From: Klebsormidium nitens
Lineage: Eukaryota > Streptophyta > Klebsormidiophyceae > Klebsormidiales > Klebsormidiaceae
Direction: 5' to 3'
Assembly: GCA_000708835.1 (NCBI GenBank)
Contig: DF237598.1
Span: 1-47,322 of the forward strand
Length of the DNA stretch: 47,322 bases
The translations under genes and the position numbers were made by a program. Each line of letters starts with the position of its first letter. Within the stretch, counting starts at the first letter, position 1. This document shows, piece after piece, positions 1 through 11,893 of this stretch. The notes under the pieces were generated by a model that saw nothing but the letters and a program-made list of their open reading frames with translations, did not search any database and had not been told where the DNA came from.

Positions 1-818
1 TCCATTGTTTCATAAACTATCCTTGCCATTTTCACAAAGCTGGGAAACCCAGCGACCCTAATAATGCATGACTATGAATTCCATACATAACCATACAACG
101 TATTCATGTAGTTTCATCGCTTGTCAATAAACACGAGCGCTCCGAAGTACCGAGCCTATATCGCATGACACAGATCTGAATCTAGGTGTGCTGTAAGGTC
201 ATGGTGGGCCTAAACATACTTCCAAAGACTCCAAGGTGCATCAGTGCTGGCATGCATGCGTTGGATATAGCCATATACACGGAAATTGATAATGTGAGTT
301 GGAACTTGAAACGGCCGGCCTCCTATGTTGCCTTGTTGAAGCCTCAATTCTTGCAGAACAAGTACAAGCTCACTGATCCGCTGAGGAGCGCCGACCGCCC
401 ACTTTGAGGCACCTCCATGGGTGCGCTGCGAAATACACGGCATATGTATTTGGCAACCCTATACAACCCATGCATTTTCTAAATACGGTGTGATCACATC
501 GATCAGCACTAGTGACCAACGTCGCGGACAACCTCCAATCTGCAATTTTGATCAAGGACCGGAATCGGCCATCGTTTTGTATATAATAACCTCATAAGCT
601 GATGCATCAAGCCTGTTTCCACGTATGCAGCGCGTGCATCAGCAGAAACAAAGTCGAACATGATGCCTATATATTGTAAATCATCATATAGGACGTGTCG
701 GTTGCAAGACGTCCATGCAAATGAACTCCTGCGCGTTACTTGGTGCAACACGTTGGCATCAACCAACCCAGGCCCGCCCGTGTTCAGGACATGAGGAATC
801 AAGAATGTGCACGCTTTG
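1..818. other. Gene-free left edge, 3' flank of the kinesin gene
   Basis: I see no supportable exon here. The short open frames lack splice context and codon bias like the neighbouring GC-rich exons. The stretch is AT-richer than the kinesin exons and probably holds the kinesin 3' UTR and intergenic DNA. No clear polyadenylation motif stands out. Confidence 0.5.
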
Positions 819-3800
819 TCATATCCAGCCCTGCTTGGGCTTGGTCTGCCGCCGCAGCGCCTCCTGGATCTGCGCCAGGATGGTCTCCTTCTCGATCTCC
901 GCCGCGTGCTGCGCCTTCTGCAGGCTCTCCACGATGGCCTGCCGTTCCCGTCGGAACACGTCTGCGCCACGACGACAAACATGGTCAGCCGTGCAACCAG
1001 AGGGCCGACCCAGAAGCCCTCGTACCAGGATAGAGGATCTTATGCACCACCCCAAAAAGCGAGGAGTCCAGCCAACAAGCAAAACGTTACAAGCGGTCAG
1101 CCACGAGGAAATTTCCCCGCCAGCCGTTTTTCCACCATCGTTCACCATCACGCCTATGCCCGCCCGGGATTCTCTGCCTATCGAAAGGCCACTTTGTCCA
1201 CCCCGAGCTGGCACATAGCGGCCACCTTCGCTCACCGGCCAGGTTGTCGAGCGACTCGAGGGGGTGGGGAGACGCGCGCGGCGCTGGGCTGCTCCGCGCG
1301 CTGCTGGGCAGGCTGCTGCTCGAGGCGCTCCCTCGCTCCGACTCCGCCCCGCTCGCGCCCGGCCACCCCGCGGGGTCGCCCTTCTCGTGCGGCAGCGCTG
1401 CCGGCTCCGCTTCGTCGCTGGCTCCGGGACGGGCGGGGCTTGCGTGCCGGACGGTGGGGCAGGCGCTGTGCATTTTGGACCGGGGCCTGCAAGCAAGCGG
1501 TGGTTGCGCCCATGAAGCGGAGCCAGTGGGATGCAGATCTACAAGTGTTGCTAGAAACGCTGATTCCGAAGCCAGGGGGCGCGAGAGTACCAAGCTTTAG
1601 ATTTGAAAGCTGCCTCGTCGAGTTCAAAAGGGGATGGGCGGCATCAAGGCCCTGCTAGCGCGCCAGGTACCGCTCACCGGTGACGCGTGTGCGGGCCATT
1701 GGCCGCGGCGGCGCCTCGCTCGTCGAACGCGAAGTAGCCGGGGAACTGCTGCCGGACCGCCTGCTCGATCCCTGCACCTCACCACGACACGACAGGAGCT
1801 GAGAGAAGGGATGGATGGAGAACATGGACAATTTTCGCCCTGATCCTTGCGGGCCCCCTGCTTGTACTACAAGCCCAGGGGATCGGCACTTAACTTCATT
1901 GAAAGGACCAATCGAAGCGCCAATTCGACAGGTTTTAGCAGAAGGGGGTTCTTGAAAGCTGGCCGGGTGTCCGCGTTCTCCTTCCAGCCATCCTGAGAAA
2001 AGTACGATCGCTGACAAACGCTCCTTCGCGAACATGCGTAGCCCCACCCGACCACCGGGCAAGCGCAAGCTTAGAAGCTTTCCGTGCTGTCAAAACGACG
2101 GCACCCAGGACGATTTCCGGCAAGAGATGCAGCAACTGGGCCCGCCATCGGTGAGCCAGCCAGCGCATCGCAGCAGTTGGAACAGCGGCGGCACTGGCAG
2201 GGAAAGGATTCGGTAAGTCGTCTCTCAACTCGTGATGGAGCTGGATCTCCGGCTCTGCCGCGCATGCGCACCTGCGTAGTAGTCGTCGGAGGCGGGGTCT
2301 AGCCCGCGCTCGACGAGGTGGTCGTGCGCGGCGTACGCGGCGAGCGTCATGGCGCTGTCACGGCCGAACCACGGGTTGCGCGCCGCGAACTCCTCTGCCT
2401 TGGGCTCCGCTTGCACAGCGCCGCCGCCCTCGTCCAGCACGGCACTCCACGCGGCCGCCCGCGGGCTCCGCCGGCCGTCCGCCAAGAACGGCAGCGGCTC
2501 GGGGGAGGGGGACGACTCCGCATGCCCGCCGGGTCTTGCGGGCTCACCCCGCCGCACATTGCCCCCTCGCGCCCCCCGCAATCTGCTTCCGCCCTCCTGT
2601 TTCTCTCTCCGGTGTTTGACAGGACTTGTATCTCTCCTGCTGCCGGGTGCAGGGCGGGCCGCCTGCGCCGCCCTGGCCTGCCTCTCTTTGTGTTGTGTCT
2701 CCTCCCGGCCCAGGCTGAGCGCGACATCCCCGTGCCCGCCCGCGGTCCCCCCTGCCGCCTGCGCCTGGCGGAGCGTCTCTTGGAAGTCCTTCTCCAGCGC
2801 GGCCAGCTGCGGGAAGCGCGCCAGCGGCAGCTCCTGCTGCGGCCGCCGCCGGGCCGGCTGCCCGTACGTGCTCTCCAGCCACCCGCCGTCCCCGCCCTTC
2901 CGTGAGGACCCGCTTCTGCCAGCCGGCCGCAAAGGCCGCGGCTTGCTGCGGCTAGGCGGGCTGGGCTCTCGGGCGTATCGCCTGCTGCCGTTCTGAGAGG
3001 TTAGCCCTGGCTGGTCTGTCCGCTTCGGTGAGGATCCCCCGGGGGTGCTGGACATGGACGGGGTGCCGGACGTGGAGGCCTGCCTCTCGGACGTCCGCCG
3101 CTCCGCCACGTTCGCCGCAGTCGCTCCAGCCGGAGCGCTGGGCGGCTCTTGCGGATCGCCGTCGGGAGGGGTTGCAAGAGGGCCCGCCGCCTTGAGCAGC
3201 TGCAGCTGCTCGTGCAGGTGCTCGTTTTCCTACAATGTCAAAACAGAATCCCCTTCTTGAACGTTGAGATGCCAGGATGCGGAAAGTCGAACGAGTTTGA
3301 TGCTAGGTATTGGTGGAGTCCATCGGCCATTTTGGGGAACAATTTGGACAAACGGTAGCAGCGTGTAGAGGAGGGTGAATTCAATGGCAGGACAAGCGTT
3401 GCGTCATAAGCCGCCCACTGGTGCAGCGCGCGCTGACCTGCTTGAGGCTGCGGATGGTGGAGCGCAGGTCGGCCAGCATCTGGTCCGCTGGGTCCAGCAC
3501 CACCACGGGGGCCGCGCGCACGTGCAGCGCCATGCTGCACACCGCAAAGAGCACCGTCAGCCGCCCAGTACCAGCGCTTGCGCTCCTATCTTATGGAATC
3601 TGCTGTCGGCCTCAACTGATGACGACCTCTGCTGAGCGCGAGAGTTTTCTGGACCGTGTCGCCCCACCGAAGGCTGGTGCCTGGCTCACCTGGCGTACTG
3701 CAGCGTCTGCAGCGTCTCCTCGGCACTGGCGGCGGTCGGAGAGCAGCACGCCAGCATCAAGGTGCGACCGCGGCCACTCAGGCCGTCCCCAAGAAGCTGC

Positions 3801-6152
3801 TAGGAGGAAAACGTAGCGTCAGGGCCAAGGCCGAAGGAAAGAAGCGTCGAAAGGCAGCAGCACAATCCGTGGGAGTCTTTTGAGAAGGGACGAGAAGCTA
3901 AAGCTTTGTCGTCAATGACTGTCACCACTTATAGTAAGCATGGGTGGGCGGCGCGGCGCACCTGTGTGAGCTTGCTGTCGCGGTAAGGCACAAAGCCCGA
4001 GAAGCTGCTGCGGCGGTGCGGCTGGCCGTCGCGACCCTTGCTGCTCAGTGCCGCCAAGACCTGCAAGAACGACACGCCAACCAGCACGTGAGCCACAGCC
4101 GACAGCCAACGAAGAAAACTCTGAGGAAAGCATCGGAGGCAACCCCTCAGCCATCAATGTTAGTAGGGGCTGACGTAAGCGCTTGGTCATTAGGGACTGG
4201 CGTACCTTGCCGAGCGTGAAGAGGCTGCGGTTGATGTTCCCCGTCTCCTGCAGCGACGGGCCGGCACTGCCGCTGTACTTGAGGCGCTCGCTGCCAGCCA
4301 GGTCCACGAAGCACAGCCGCCCCTGCCTGGGCCGGGGGCCGCAGCAAGTGTCAGCAGCCGGAACGAGGAAACAAGCTCCAAACTTGTGGCAGACCTCTGA
4401 TACAAGTAGTCAATGGAACCCGACGAGGAGTCAGTGGCAGCTGGCAGGAGAACTTACCTTCTAGGGCCAGGGGCGGATCCGTTGAGCTGTCCTGGGGGTG
4501 CGCTTGTGGGGATGTGGAGGGTGACGAGACAGTGGCTCCGGCTGGAGCACGCGTTCATCTGCTGGGCTCGCACACTGCGCCGCGCCAGGCCTGCCGGGTA
4601 AAGCGGGATAGTACTTGTTCAAAGCACGTAAAAAAGAAACATGACACGGTATGAACGTTTCGCAAGTCAGGCCCACAACCCGTCTGCATAGGGGCAGAAC
4701 CTTTTTCTACTCAAGCGAGTCCTCACCTCGGCGCAGTGCCTTGACGGCGTCCTGGATGGTGGGGCAGGGCAGCAGCAGGAGGCCGTCAGCGTAGAAGCCG
4801 CGGCTGGAGGAGTGGCGCACCGGCAGGGGCTCGCTCTTGGCGCTGGCCAGCAGGTCCACCACCTGGGGGGGCAACCGCCGGGGTGCGCTTAGGAGATGGC
4901 ATGTGCAAGAAAGTGCAACAGATCTTGTGGCGACCTGGCAAGATTCATGTGCTCATCTACTCTTTTTCAAAGAAAGTGCAATGGCTGAGGTTGCGCTGGG
5001 TGTAGCCAGGCCTACCTTCTCATTGTAGATCTCCATGATGGACATGGAGGGGTTATACTGCACGCCTCCCTCCGCCTGCCCTGACTTCATCTGCGCATAC
5101 GCCTCATGGAGAGCGCGGGGGAGCAGGCCGTCCTCAGAGCCGGAGACGGCAGCCCCAGAGGTGGCGCCAGGCTCAGGGGTGCCGGCAGGCCAGCTGCCCC
5201 CTTCTGGCATGGTGCGGGAAGTGCCGAGCAGGGAGTGCGTCTTGCCCGCGCCAGTCTGAGGGGCAAGCAGGGAGTGAGGAGGGTAGCAAGGGGGGTTCCA
5301 GGATCAGCGGGACTGCACTGACGTGGTGGCAGCCGAACAAAGCACCCTGACATTCTCGGCCGCCTACAAACGGGAAAGCGCGAGGATCTAGCATTGAGGA
5401 GCGGATGTGGGCAGGTTTGCGGAGCTGCAACCTAGAAGTCATAGGTTGGCAGTCAGCCAACCGTATTATAGTGTTCGGAGGGCACTCTGGTGTGAAGTCA
5501 CCTGGCCAAAGGCGAATGTGGTGACGGCGTATCCGGCAAGCGCCTCCTTGACCAGCGCTGACATCTGGCACGCCGCATAGACTGCCGCCTGCAATTTTGA
5601 GGAGGTGCCCAACGAAGTCAGAGACTTTAGGGAGGAGGAGAAGGGTCTGGTCATACTGCAGTTGATGAAACAGAAGCAGCCCATGCCGTGTGCCCAAGCA
5701 TGGTGGGGCCGTCCACAGTAACATGCCTTGACAGTCTGGCAGCTCTCACCTGGCCTGCATCACCGTCCAGGCAGGCCCCAAAGTCAAAATGCTTTGCTGT
5801 GGTTGTGGGACGGGTGAGCGCGGTGGTGGCGTCCTGGTACAAAGGGTCCTTGAGGCGCTCGCGCTGCCAGCACACCTGCCACACCGCCACCGTCACAGCT
5901 CAGGACCGCAATCTAGCTGGCCAATGCGGCTGCGGATCACCTGAGGCTCGAAGATGGCAGGGCGAGCGAAGCATGCAACATACATGCAGGCAGCAGCCTC
6001 ACCTGGATGCGACCGTCTGTACAGGTGACGGCCAGCTTCTCATCCCTCTCTGCTGGCCCCACAGGTGGCCGTACTCGAACAACCACAGCAATGTGAGCCG
6101 CCGCATGGGGACCTGCGGGGTCCAACTCCGATTCGGCTGGTGCGGCTGCCAT
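819..6152 (-). CDS. Kinesin-like motor protein, N-terminal motor (14 exons, about 913 aa)
   Basis: ATP-driven microtubule motor. Exons run 6003-6152, 5750-5875, 5502-5588, 5016-5255, 4727-4862, 4458-4590, 4206-4326, 3962-4060, 3690-3796, 3438-3534, 2272-3229, 1678-1771, 1236-1486 and 819-961. All borders are GT-AG and the phases close to 2742 nt. The motor fills residues 20-400: VRVRPP near 26-30, P-loop [11 protein letters not shown] near 119-129, switch I NACSSRSH near 259-266, switch II DLAGSE near 299-304, and YRDSKLT before exon 9. A short neck coil (residues about 410-450) leads into a long Pro/Arg/Ser-rich, probably disordered tail and a final helix near the C-terminus. Motif details, including the GFY segment and short loops, recall KIF12-type kinesins, but that subfamily call is inference. 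The start is the first in-frame ATG, 19 residues before the first motor strand. It is divergent from the coiled-coil gene at 6850. Confidence 0.92.
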
Positions 6153-6849
6153 CTTATCCAGCTTTCAGCTGCGTTTGCTCCTTCTTCGCATGGCTCTATC
6201 TCCTGGGCTACGTCCCCTGGTCAAGCGAAATAGGGCCCGGGACAAAACATTGACCAGCTAGTCCAGCGGGTCATTGTATGTTGAGAGTAATGCCAAACTA
6301 GAGCTGAAGAGCTTCAGCCGAAGAGCTGACTCTGTTGCCTTTCCTGTCAACAGTGCAAAGCAATACAGAGCTGAAAGGACGCCATGGCCCATCGTCTTCT
6401 CTTGATTTCGACCGGACACCATTGTCCATCAGCGCATTAGGGTTCACACATGTGCAGATGCAGGGTTCTGCGCACCGAAGAAGTACATGATGACGATGAT
6501 GCTCATGGTAAATGGACGGTCGATTTGTTTCCACTTTATCGATCCTACGGACGTGGACAAAGAGCTTCTGGCTGCGCGCGCGAAAAGGGTAGACACTACC
6601 GGTGGATGGTGCAAGTTGGTGCAAGCCACCCATGTAGCATTCGTGAGTAGGTAAGTTAACAACTAGGTCCTAGGAGCAGCGAAACAGGCCCCTATTTATG
6701 ACAATGTCCTTGCAATCTTTGACAGAACGTTTTCGCTCAGCAGAAGTTTCAGCAAATATTGTGCTCGCGTTCCTTGCATTCTCCTCTTCGATTAAGGGTA
6801 TGGGGTTGAGCTGAGATTAGGTAGGATAGATTGTCAGATCGATATCACC
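6153..6849. promoter_or_regulatory. Shared divergent upstream region of the kinesin and coiled-coil genes
   Basis: About 700 nt separate the two start codons of genes read in opposite directions, so both promoters and 5' UTRs must lie here. I found no convincing TATA box or RFX-type X-box. No exon-like ORF is present. The regulatory role is inferred only from gene orientation. Confidence 0.45.
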
Positions 6850-9800
6850 ATGGGCGACTCTGATCAGAGCGACGATGAAGAAGGCTCCCTTAGAAGAGCG
6901 TTTGAGCACGTAAAGTCACTGCGGGACGAGAACGCGGTTCTGCGGCAGAACTTTGAAGACGTGAGCTCGCCTTCACAGAAACCTGAAGAGCTGCTAGCTG
7001 AATAAAGTGGCAGACAGCACGACTTTGCAAAGCCATGCGCATTGGGGCTGCTTGCCACCTCGACCACTTTCAACATGTGGTGGTACCTTCATGGTCAATG
7101 CTTGTGACTATCTTGCATGCACTTAAAACGATGGCAACCAATGTCAGCATTATGGAAGGAGTAGCGGCGCAAACCAGCAGCTCAGAGCTACAATGAGTCA
7201 CCCTCAGGGCATCTCAGTACACGTAAGCTAAAGCACGTCGAGCTGTCACGGCACTCTCTTGAAAGGTTAGCACCGTCGTACCATTCTAAAAATGCAGTCA
7301 ATGCTGAGCCTGTGATTGTTTGCAGTTGAAGGCCTTGTACGCGACATGCCTGAGTGAGAAGGAACAGCTTGGAGCTCAGCATGCTGCAACGCAGGAGGAC
7401 ATGGTAAGGCCTCCCTCCCGCTGTGTGCCACCTCCTTCAAAAATGCTTGAGAATGCTACTTTTGCGATAGACAAAGTTTTGATCGCTCGGGCAGCTTGGC
7501 CCACCGTCTAGGTTAGCAGCCTGTGCGCCCTGGTCTTCCATTCACGCATTTGTTGGGGCTGGTGCAGCGCCACCAGGAGCGCCGCTATGAGGAGCTGTGT
7601 GAGCGGTGGCGCGGCGAACTGGAAAGCAGGCAGCGGGAGCTAGAGGATGCACAAAGACACGTTATGACAGCAGAGTGAGCAGGACGCTGGCCACAGGATA
7701 AGCTTCTTACTTGCTAAGTTGCCCAATAAGTCCTGACAGTCCCTGTTTGGCTCCACCGTCATAAAAGGTGGTGGCGTTCTTGATTCCTTCATTCTTGATG
7801 GCACCTCCGCTGGTGGCCCCTCGCAGTGGCTCCTCTTTGAGAGCTCGTGAATGGGTGCAGGGACGTGGAGGCGCTGCGCCTGCGCATGGTGGAGCAGCTG
7901 GAGGGCCCCCATCGTGCGCGCTGCACGGCGCTCGAGCAGGTGCGGCTTTAAGGAGAGGAGGCGTGCACGCTATGCCGCCTTGCACAACCAGCACCTGAAG
8001 CATGCTCTTGCCTGGAACAGGTGCAAGATGGCTGGCACTGTATATGCATCCCTGGCAGGAGCAGCTGCGCACCGCTGGCAAACCTTACTGATGATCATCT
8101 GACCGGTCATGTAAGACACCATCTAGAACTTGCTGCCAAGAAACACGGATGCTGCTGTGTTGTGTACCAGGAGGCCGAGGTGGCCCATCAGCAGGCGGTG
8201 CAAGCGCGGCGCGAGGCGGAGCGGCTGCAGATGGACATGGAAGCACAGGTACGACCAGACTCCCGCAAGTGGCAGCCTCCGCCAGCACTACCCTGATATC
8301 GATGTCTAGTGCTGGGCATACGCATGCGCTTGCCTTTGCAGTTTGTGCGACCCTCCTGGTGTTTGGCAGTGTGATTCGAAACAGTTGATGGCAACAGGTC
8401 CTGTGATGTCATTCAAGCGGCCTTGCAAGAAAGCCTGCAAGAACCACCTTAAGTCCCATGTTAAGCAGCCAAGGGCCGGCCTGCTATGTACAGGTGGCCC
8501 GCGCCACGCAGGCGCTGCTGGCCAGAGTGCACGAGCTTGAAGCAAGCGAGAGGGCTAAAGACACGCAGGTGCAGCGGCTCACAAGCGAAGCAGGTAGGAG
8601 GTTCGGGCCCTGTCGTGCAGCTTTCGGCTGTGGGTCCTCATGTGCGTGCATAACTGGCCGTTTTGTTTGGGTTCGTGTCCCTCAAGCAGGCCTATCTCAC
8701 ACCCTGCCTGTCAGCAAGGCTCAAAGCTTTGTGCGCTTCGGGCATCGATCTCGGGGCAACACTTCAATCGCCACGTCTCTCACCTGTGCTGTGTCTCTGC
8801 TGCTGCAGCCGTGCACCAGGGCGGCGCTGAGCGGTGCGCTGCGTTGGAGCGGCAGGTGGAGGCGGGCCGGGCGGAGCGGGGAGCGCTGCTGCGCGAGGTG
8901 GAGCAGGTGCGCAGCGACAAGGAACGAGCGGTGGTGGACAAGGAGCGGGCCAGCATTGAAGCGGAGCGGCAGGCGCACACACTGCGGGCGGAGGCGGCGC
9001 AGCAGCGGCGACAGCTGGAGGCCGCGCGGCGGCGCTGCCAGCACCTGGAGAGCGAGGCCCAGCAGGCGGGGGCGGAGCGGGAGGCAGCGCGCCAGCGCGT
9101 GGGGCAGCTGGAGCAGGAGCACCAGCGCGCCTCCGCGGGGGCCGAGAGGACCATCCACACTCTTGAGTGAGCGCTGCCCCCGCCCCTCCGCTGCGGCAAA
9201 AGCCTGGAGCGAACACACATGGTGGAGCGCATTTCCAGTGCCCAGGCCCTTGTGAAGAGCATCGCTGTCTCGTTGGAGCTGCCTGTCAGCCAGACGTCCT
9301 ACGTGAGAGCCGGGTGGACAATAATAGGAACCCTGCCCCGTGCCTCCGTCTCAGGTCCGCGGTGTTCGACTTAGAGGCGCGGCTGGAGGCAGCGATGCAG
9401 GAGGGGGAGGAGCAGCAGCGGGAGCAGCAGGCGGCGCTGGAGGAGAAAGAGGCGCTCATCGCGGGGCTGGAGGAAGCGCACCGCGAGCAAACGGCCACCC
9501 TCTCCCAGGACTGCGCGCGCAAGGTCGGCCGCCGACAGCCACTCATCGGAGGCTTATTGCCTCGCGCCGCGAGTACTTGTGCTGAAGATATGAGGCTGTT
9601 GGCAGTGGTGGCAGTCTGTCCGGGAACCAGGCATTACACTGTGGTTGGACTTGGGGCAATACTAGAGTTCAAAACATGTAGCCAATGCGCATTGACCAGT
9701 TGAATCTCTTGTTGGCGTTGACAAAACCGGAGCAATATCAACATGGCGGGTGCTTCTCGACTCGAGGGACTGTCTTGGCTACCAAAAAGCGGAGGGTGGG

Positions 9801-11893
9801 ATTTCAGCCAAGGTCGAAACGGTTTCCAGTAGAAGTGCCCCTTCCAATTCTTGTCCGGGTGTTTCTAGCTTCCAACGACCAAGTGCAATGAGGGCGAAGC
9901 GAGATTGTAGCTTTCCCTGTGGTGAGCGTGGGGCGTGGCGTGCAGGTGCAGGACGAAGAGGAGCGACAACGCGCTTTGCGGCGCAGCCTGGAGGGGGAGG
10001 CCGCCGACCTGCGCGCCGCAGTGACGGCCCTGGAGGAGGCTGCACGCATAGCGGAAGCGCGCCACGCGGACCAGCGGGAGGCCGCGCAGCGCGAGCTGGA
10101 GGGGGCGCGGCGGCAGGTGCAGGAGGGGGAACTGGAGCGGGCGGCGCTGCGCGGCGCGGCGGCCCAAGCACGGCACGACAAGGAGCAGGCGGACAGCGAG
10201 GCGGCCGCGGCCAGGCAGGACGCGGCGACGGCAGAGGGGGAGAGCGAGGCGGCAAGGGAGCGGCAGCGGGAAACAGAGCAGGCGCTCCGTGAAACGAAGT
10301 GAGCCGAGCGTTTGCATGGCACCACTGTAAACAAGCAGGCAGTCCGTTGCACGGATGGAGCGCTAGGGACTGTCCTTTTGCCCTACGGTAAAGGATGGCT
10401 TTGCCAGTGAACTTCGAGGCACGCGGCACTCTCAATATGATGTCGAGCAACAGCGATCTTGCTTCTTATGCCGAATGTTATTCGACAGGTAGGAGTCGTC
10501 AGGTTCCCTTTGAAGATGCCGATTGGCTGCCACCAGGTTTGAGCCTCGGAGGATGTTGTGTCGGCAGCCCGGCAGGGCGGCCTGCTGCTACTTGTCGTGA
10601 CGCTAAGCGGGCCGCGTGCGCGGTGCAGGCAGGAGTGCGACCGGCTGCAGCAGAGGCTGGAGCGCACGGAGCGACAGCTGGCGGAACTGGCGGCGGTGGC
10701 GGCAACGGAAAGGGAAGAGCTGCAGGCACAGCTCGAGGCGGAGAAGGTAGGCCCGCGGCCCGCTGTGGCCTCTTCTGCAAAGTGCGGGTAGAAGAAGCGC
10801 TGCCCTTCTTGAGTACGCTTGTGGACGCAGTCCAGTCTAGGCAGGAGATCAATTCATGCTTGAACAGCTGCGTCCTGTCATCATGCGTCCCGGCCAAAGC
10901 ACAAAGCAAGGTTTTGTGTATGGAGTGCTACGACCCTGGACGACGAGGGTGAGGCCTTGCTCGAGCTCCGGCGCCGCCCGCTTTGGGCCCCTGGTGACCC
11001 ACTCCGCCTAGCTGTGTTCCGCCGTGCAGCTCATCCAGTACGAGAGGGGACACAGGAGCGGCCGCGAGGAGGCGCAGCGGGCAGCAAGCGCTGCCGCCGA
11101 CCGGGAAGCGGCCAAAGTGGCCGCGTTGAAGAAGGTAGGCGGGAAGCAGCTAATGCCAACGAGGAACCGACCGCTACTTTGGCGAGACTCGTTCTCGAGG
11201 TAGGAGCTGGGAAGCAGTTTACAAAACCTCCGGACCAATAAGGCGCTGAGTCCTACTTGCTTCTTAACGCCTGGGCTTCCTACTCGTGCAACAAAAGAAT
11301 AAAATTGCAACTCGAAACCCTGAGCGTCCTGTTAAGCGCCGGACTGGCCGGGGAGGCCTCACTCGAGATGGCGTGTGCGTGTGCAGAAGCTGCAGCAGCA
11401 CCGGCAGCTGCTGGCCGGCGTCGCGGCGGAGACAGCCGTCGCAGGGGGCCGACCAGCGGGAAACGCCCACTGGCCCGCGGAAAAGCAGGTGAGTCCCACT
11501 GCGTCAGCACGGTACGCACGTCCCTCGCGATGCGGCCAGGATAGAAACTCAGCCAATCGAGGTCCGGGCAAGTTGTCGTGTGCACTTGCTGGCCATTTGC
11601 TTGCCGAAAAGCCCAAAAAGTAATAAGACAAACAATGAATCGAGTCGACCATGAGAGCCGACAATGAGCGCCGAGCAATATGAGGGCCGAGAGTTTCCTT
11701 GGGGTCGCCTAGAGCTTTCCTGGAGAGCGCTTTGTCTGCACTCCTGACTCACCTGTGCGTGTACGTTTTGCAGAGCAGAGGCCGGTCAGGTGTCGCTGCC
11801 GACGCGGGCGGGAAGGCGAGCTGGGAGACGGCGTGGTACCGGAGCCAGATTGACATGCTGCGGGACAGGCAGGCCGCCTTCCTCCATACATGA
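6850..11893 (+). CDS. Long coiled-coil protein, CEP83-like in layout (13 exons, about 625 aa)
   Basis: Exons: 6850-6960, 7326-7403, 7568-7674, 7861-7939, 8171-8248, 8494-8593, 8809-9166, 9355-9523, 9946-10298, 10629-10746, 11030-11134, 11387-11488 and 11774-11893. Phases close to 1878 nt. Apart from an acidic start (MGDSDQSDDEEGS) and a loose C-terminus, almost the whole product is Glu/Arg/Ala-rich heptad coiled coil with no catalytic domain, signal peptide or membrane segment. Length, an early segment of the type LRLRMVEQLEGPHRARC and a nearby ciliary gene set recall CEP83, the distal-appendage protein that docks centrioles to membranes. That is inference: coiled coils align by composition, so another centrosomal or golgin-like coil protein is possible. 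Exon 4 has an alternative reading described separately. The ATG is preceded by CACC and sits in the first exon with heptad character. Confidence 0.75.
7940..8170 (+). other. Intron with an exon-like open frame at 7950-8020
   Basis: The simplest splice joins 7939 to 8171 in phase. However, 7950-8020 in another frame reads as good coil (from KERRRARY to LKHALAWNR) and would continue exon 4 smoothly if one T of the TTT run at 7947-7949 were absent. As written, the exon 4 frame hits TAA at 7949-7951. A small further exon, 8059-8110, with a strong GTAAGA donor would then restore phase to 8171, but its intron would be only 38 nt. The true structure is unresolved. Confidence 0.4.

Noticed and set aside
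2318-2996. Long plus-strand ORFs (195-215 codons) opposite the kinesin tail
   Set aside because: They are antisense shadows of the GC-rich 2272-3229 exon and have no recognisable domains.
8059-8110. 52-nt exon with strong GTAAGA donor in the coiled-coil gene
   Set aside because: It is needed only if the frameshifted 7950-8020 segment is coding, would follow a 38-nt intron, and encodes no coil; kept as an alternative only.
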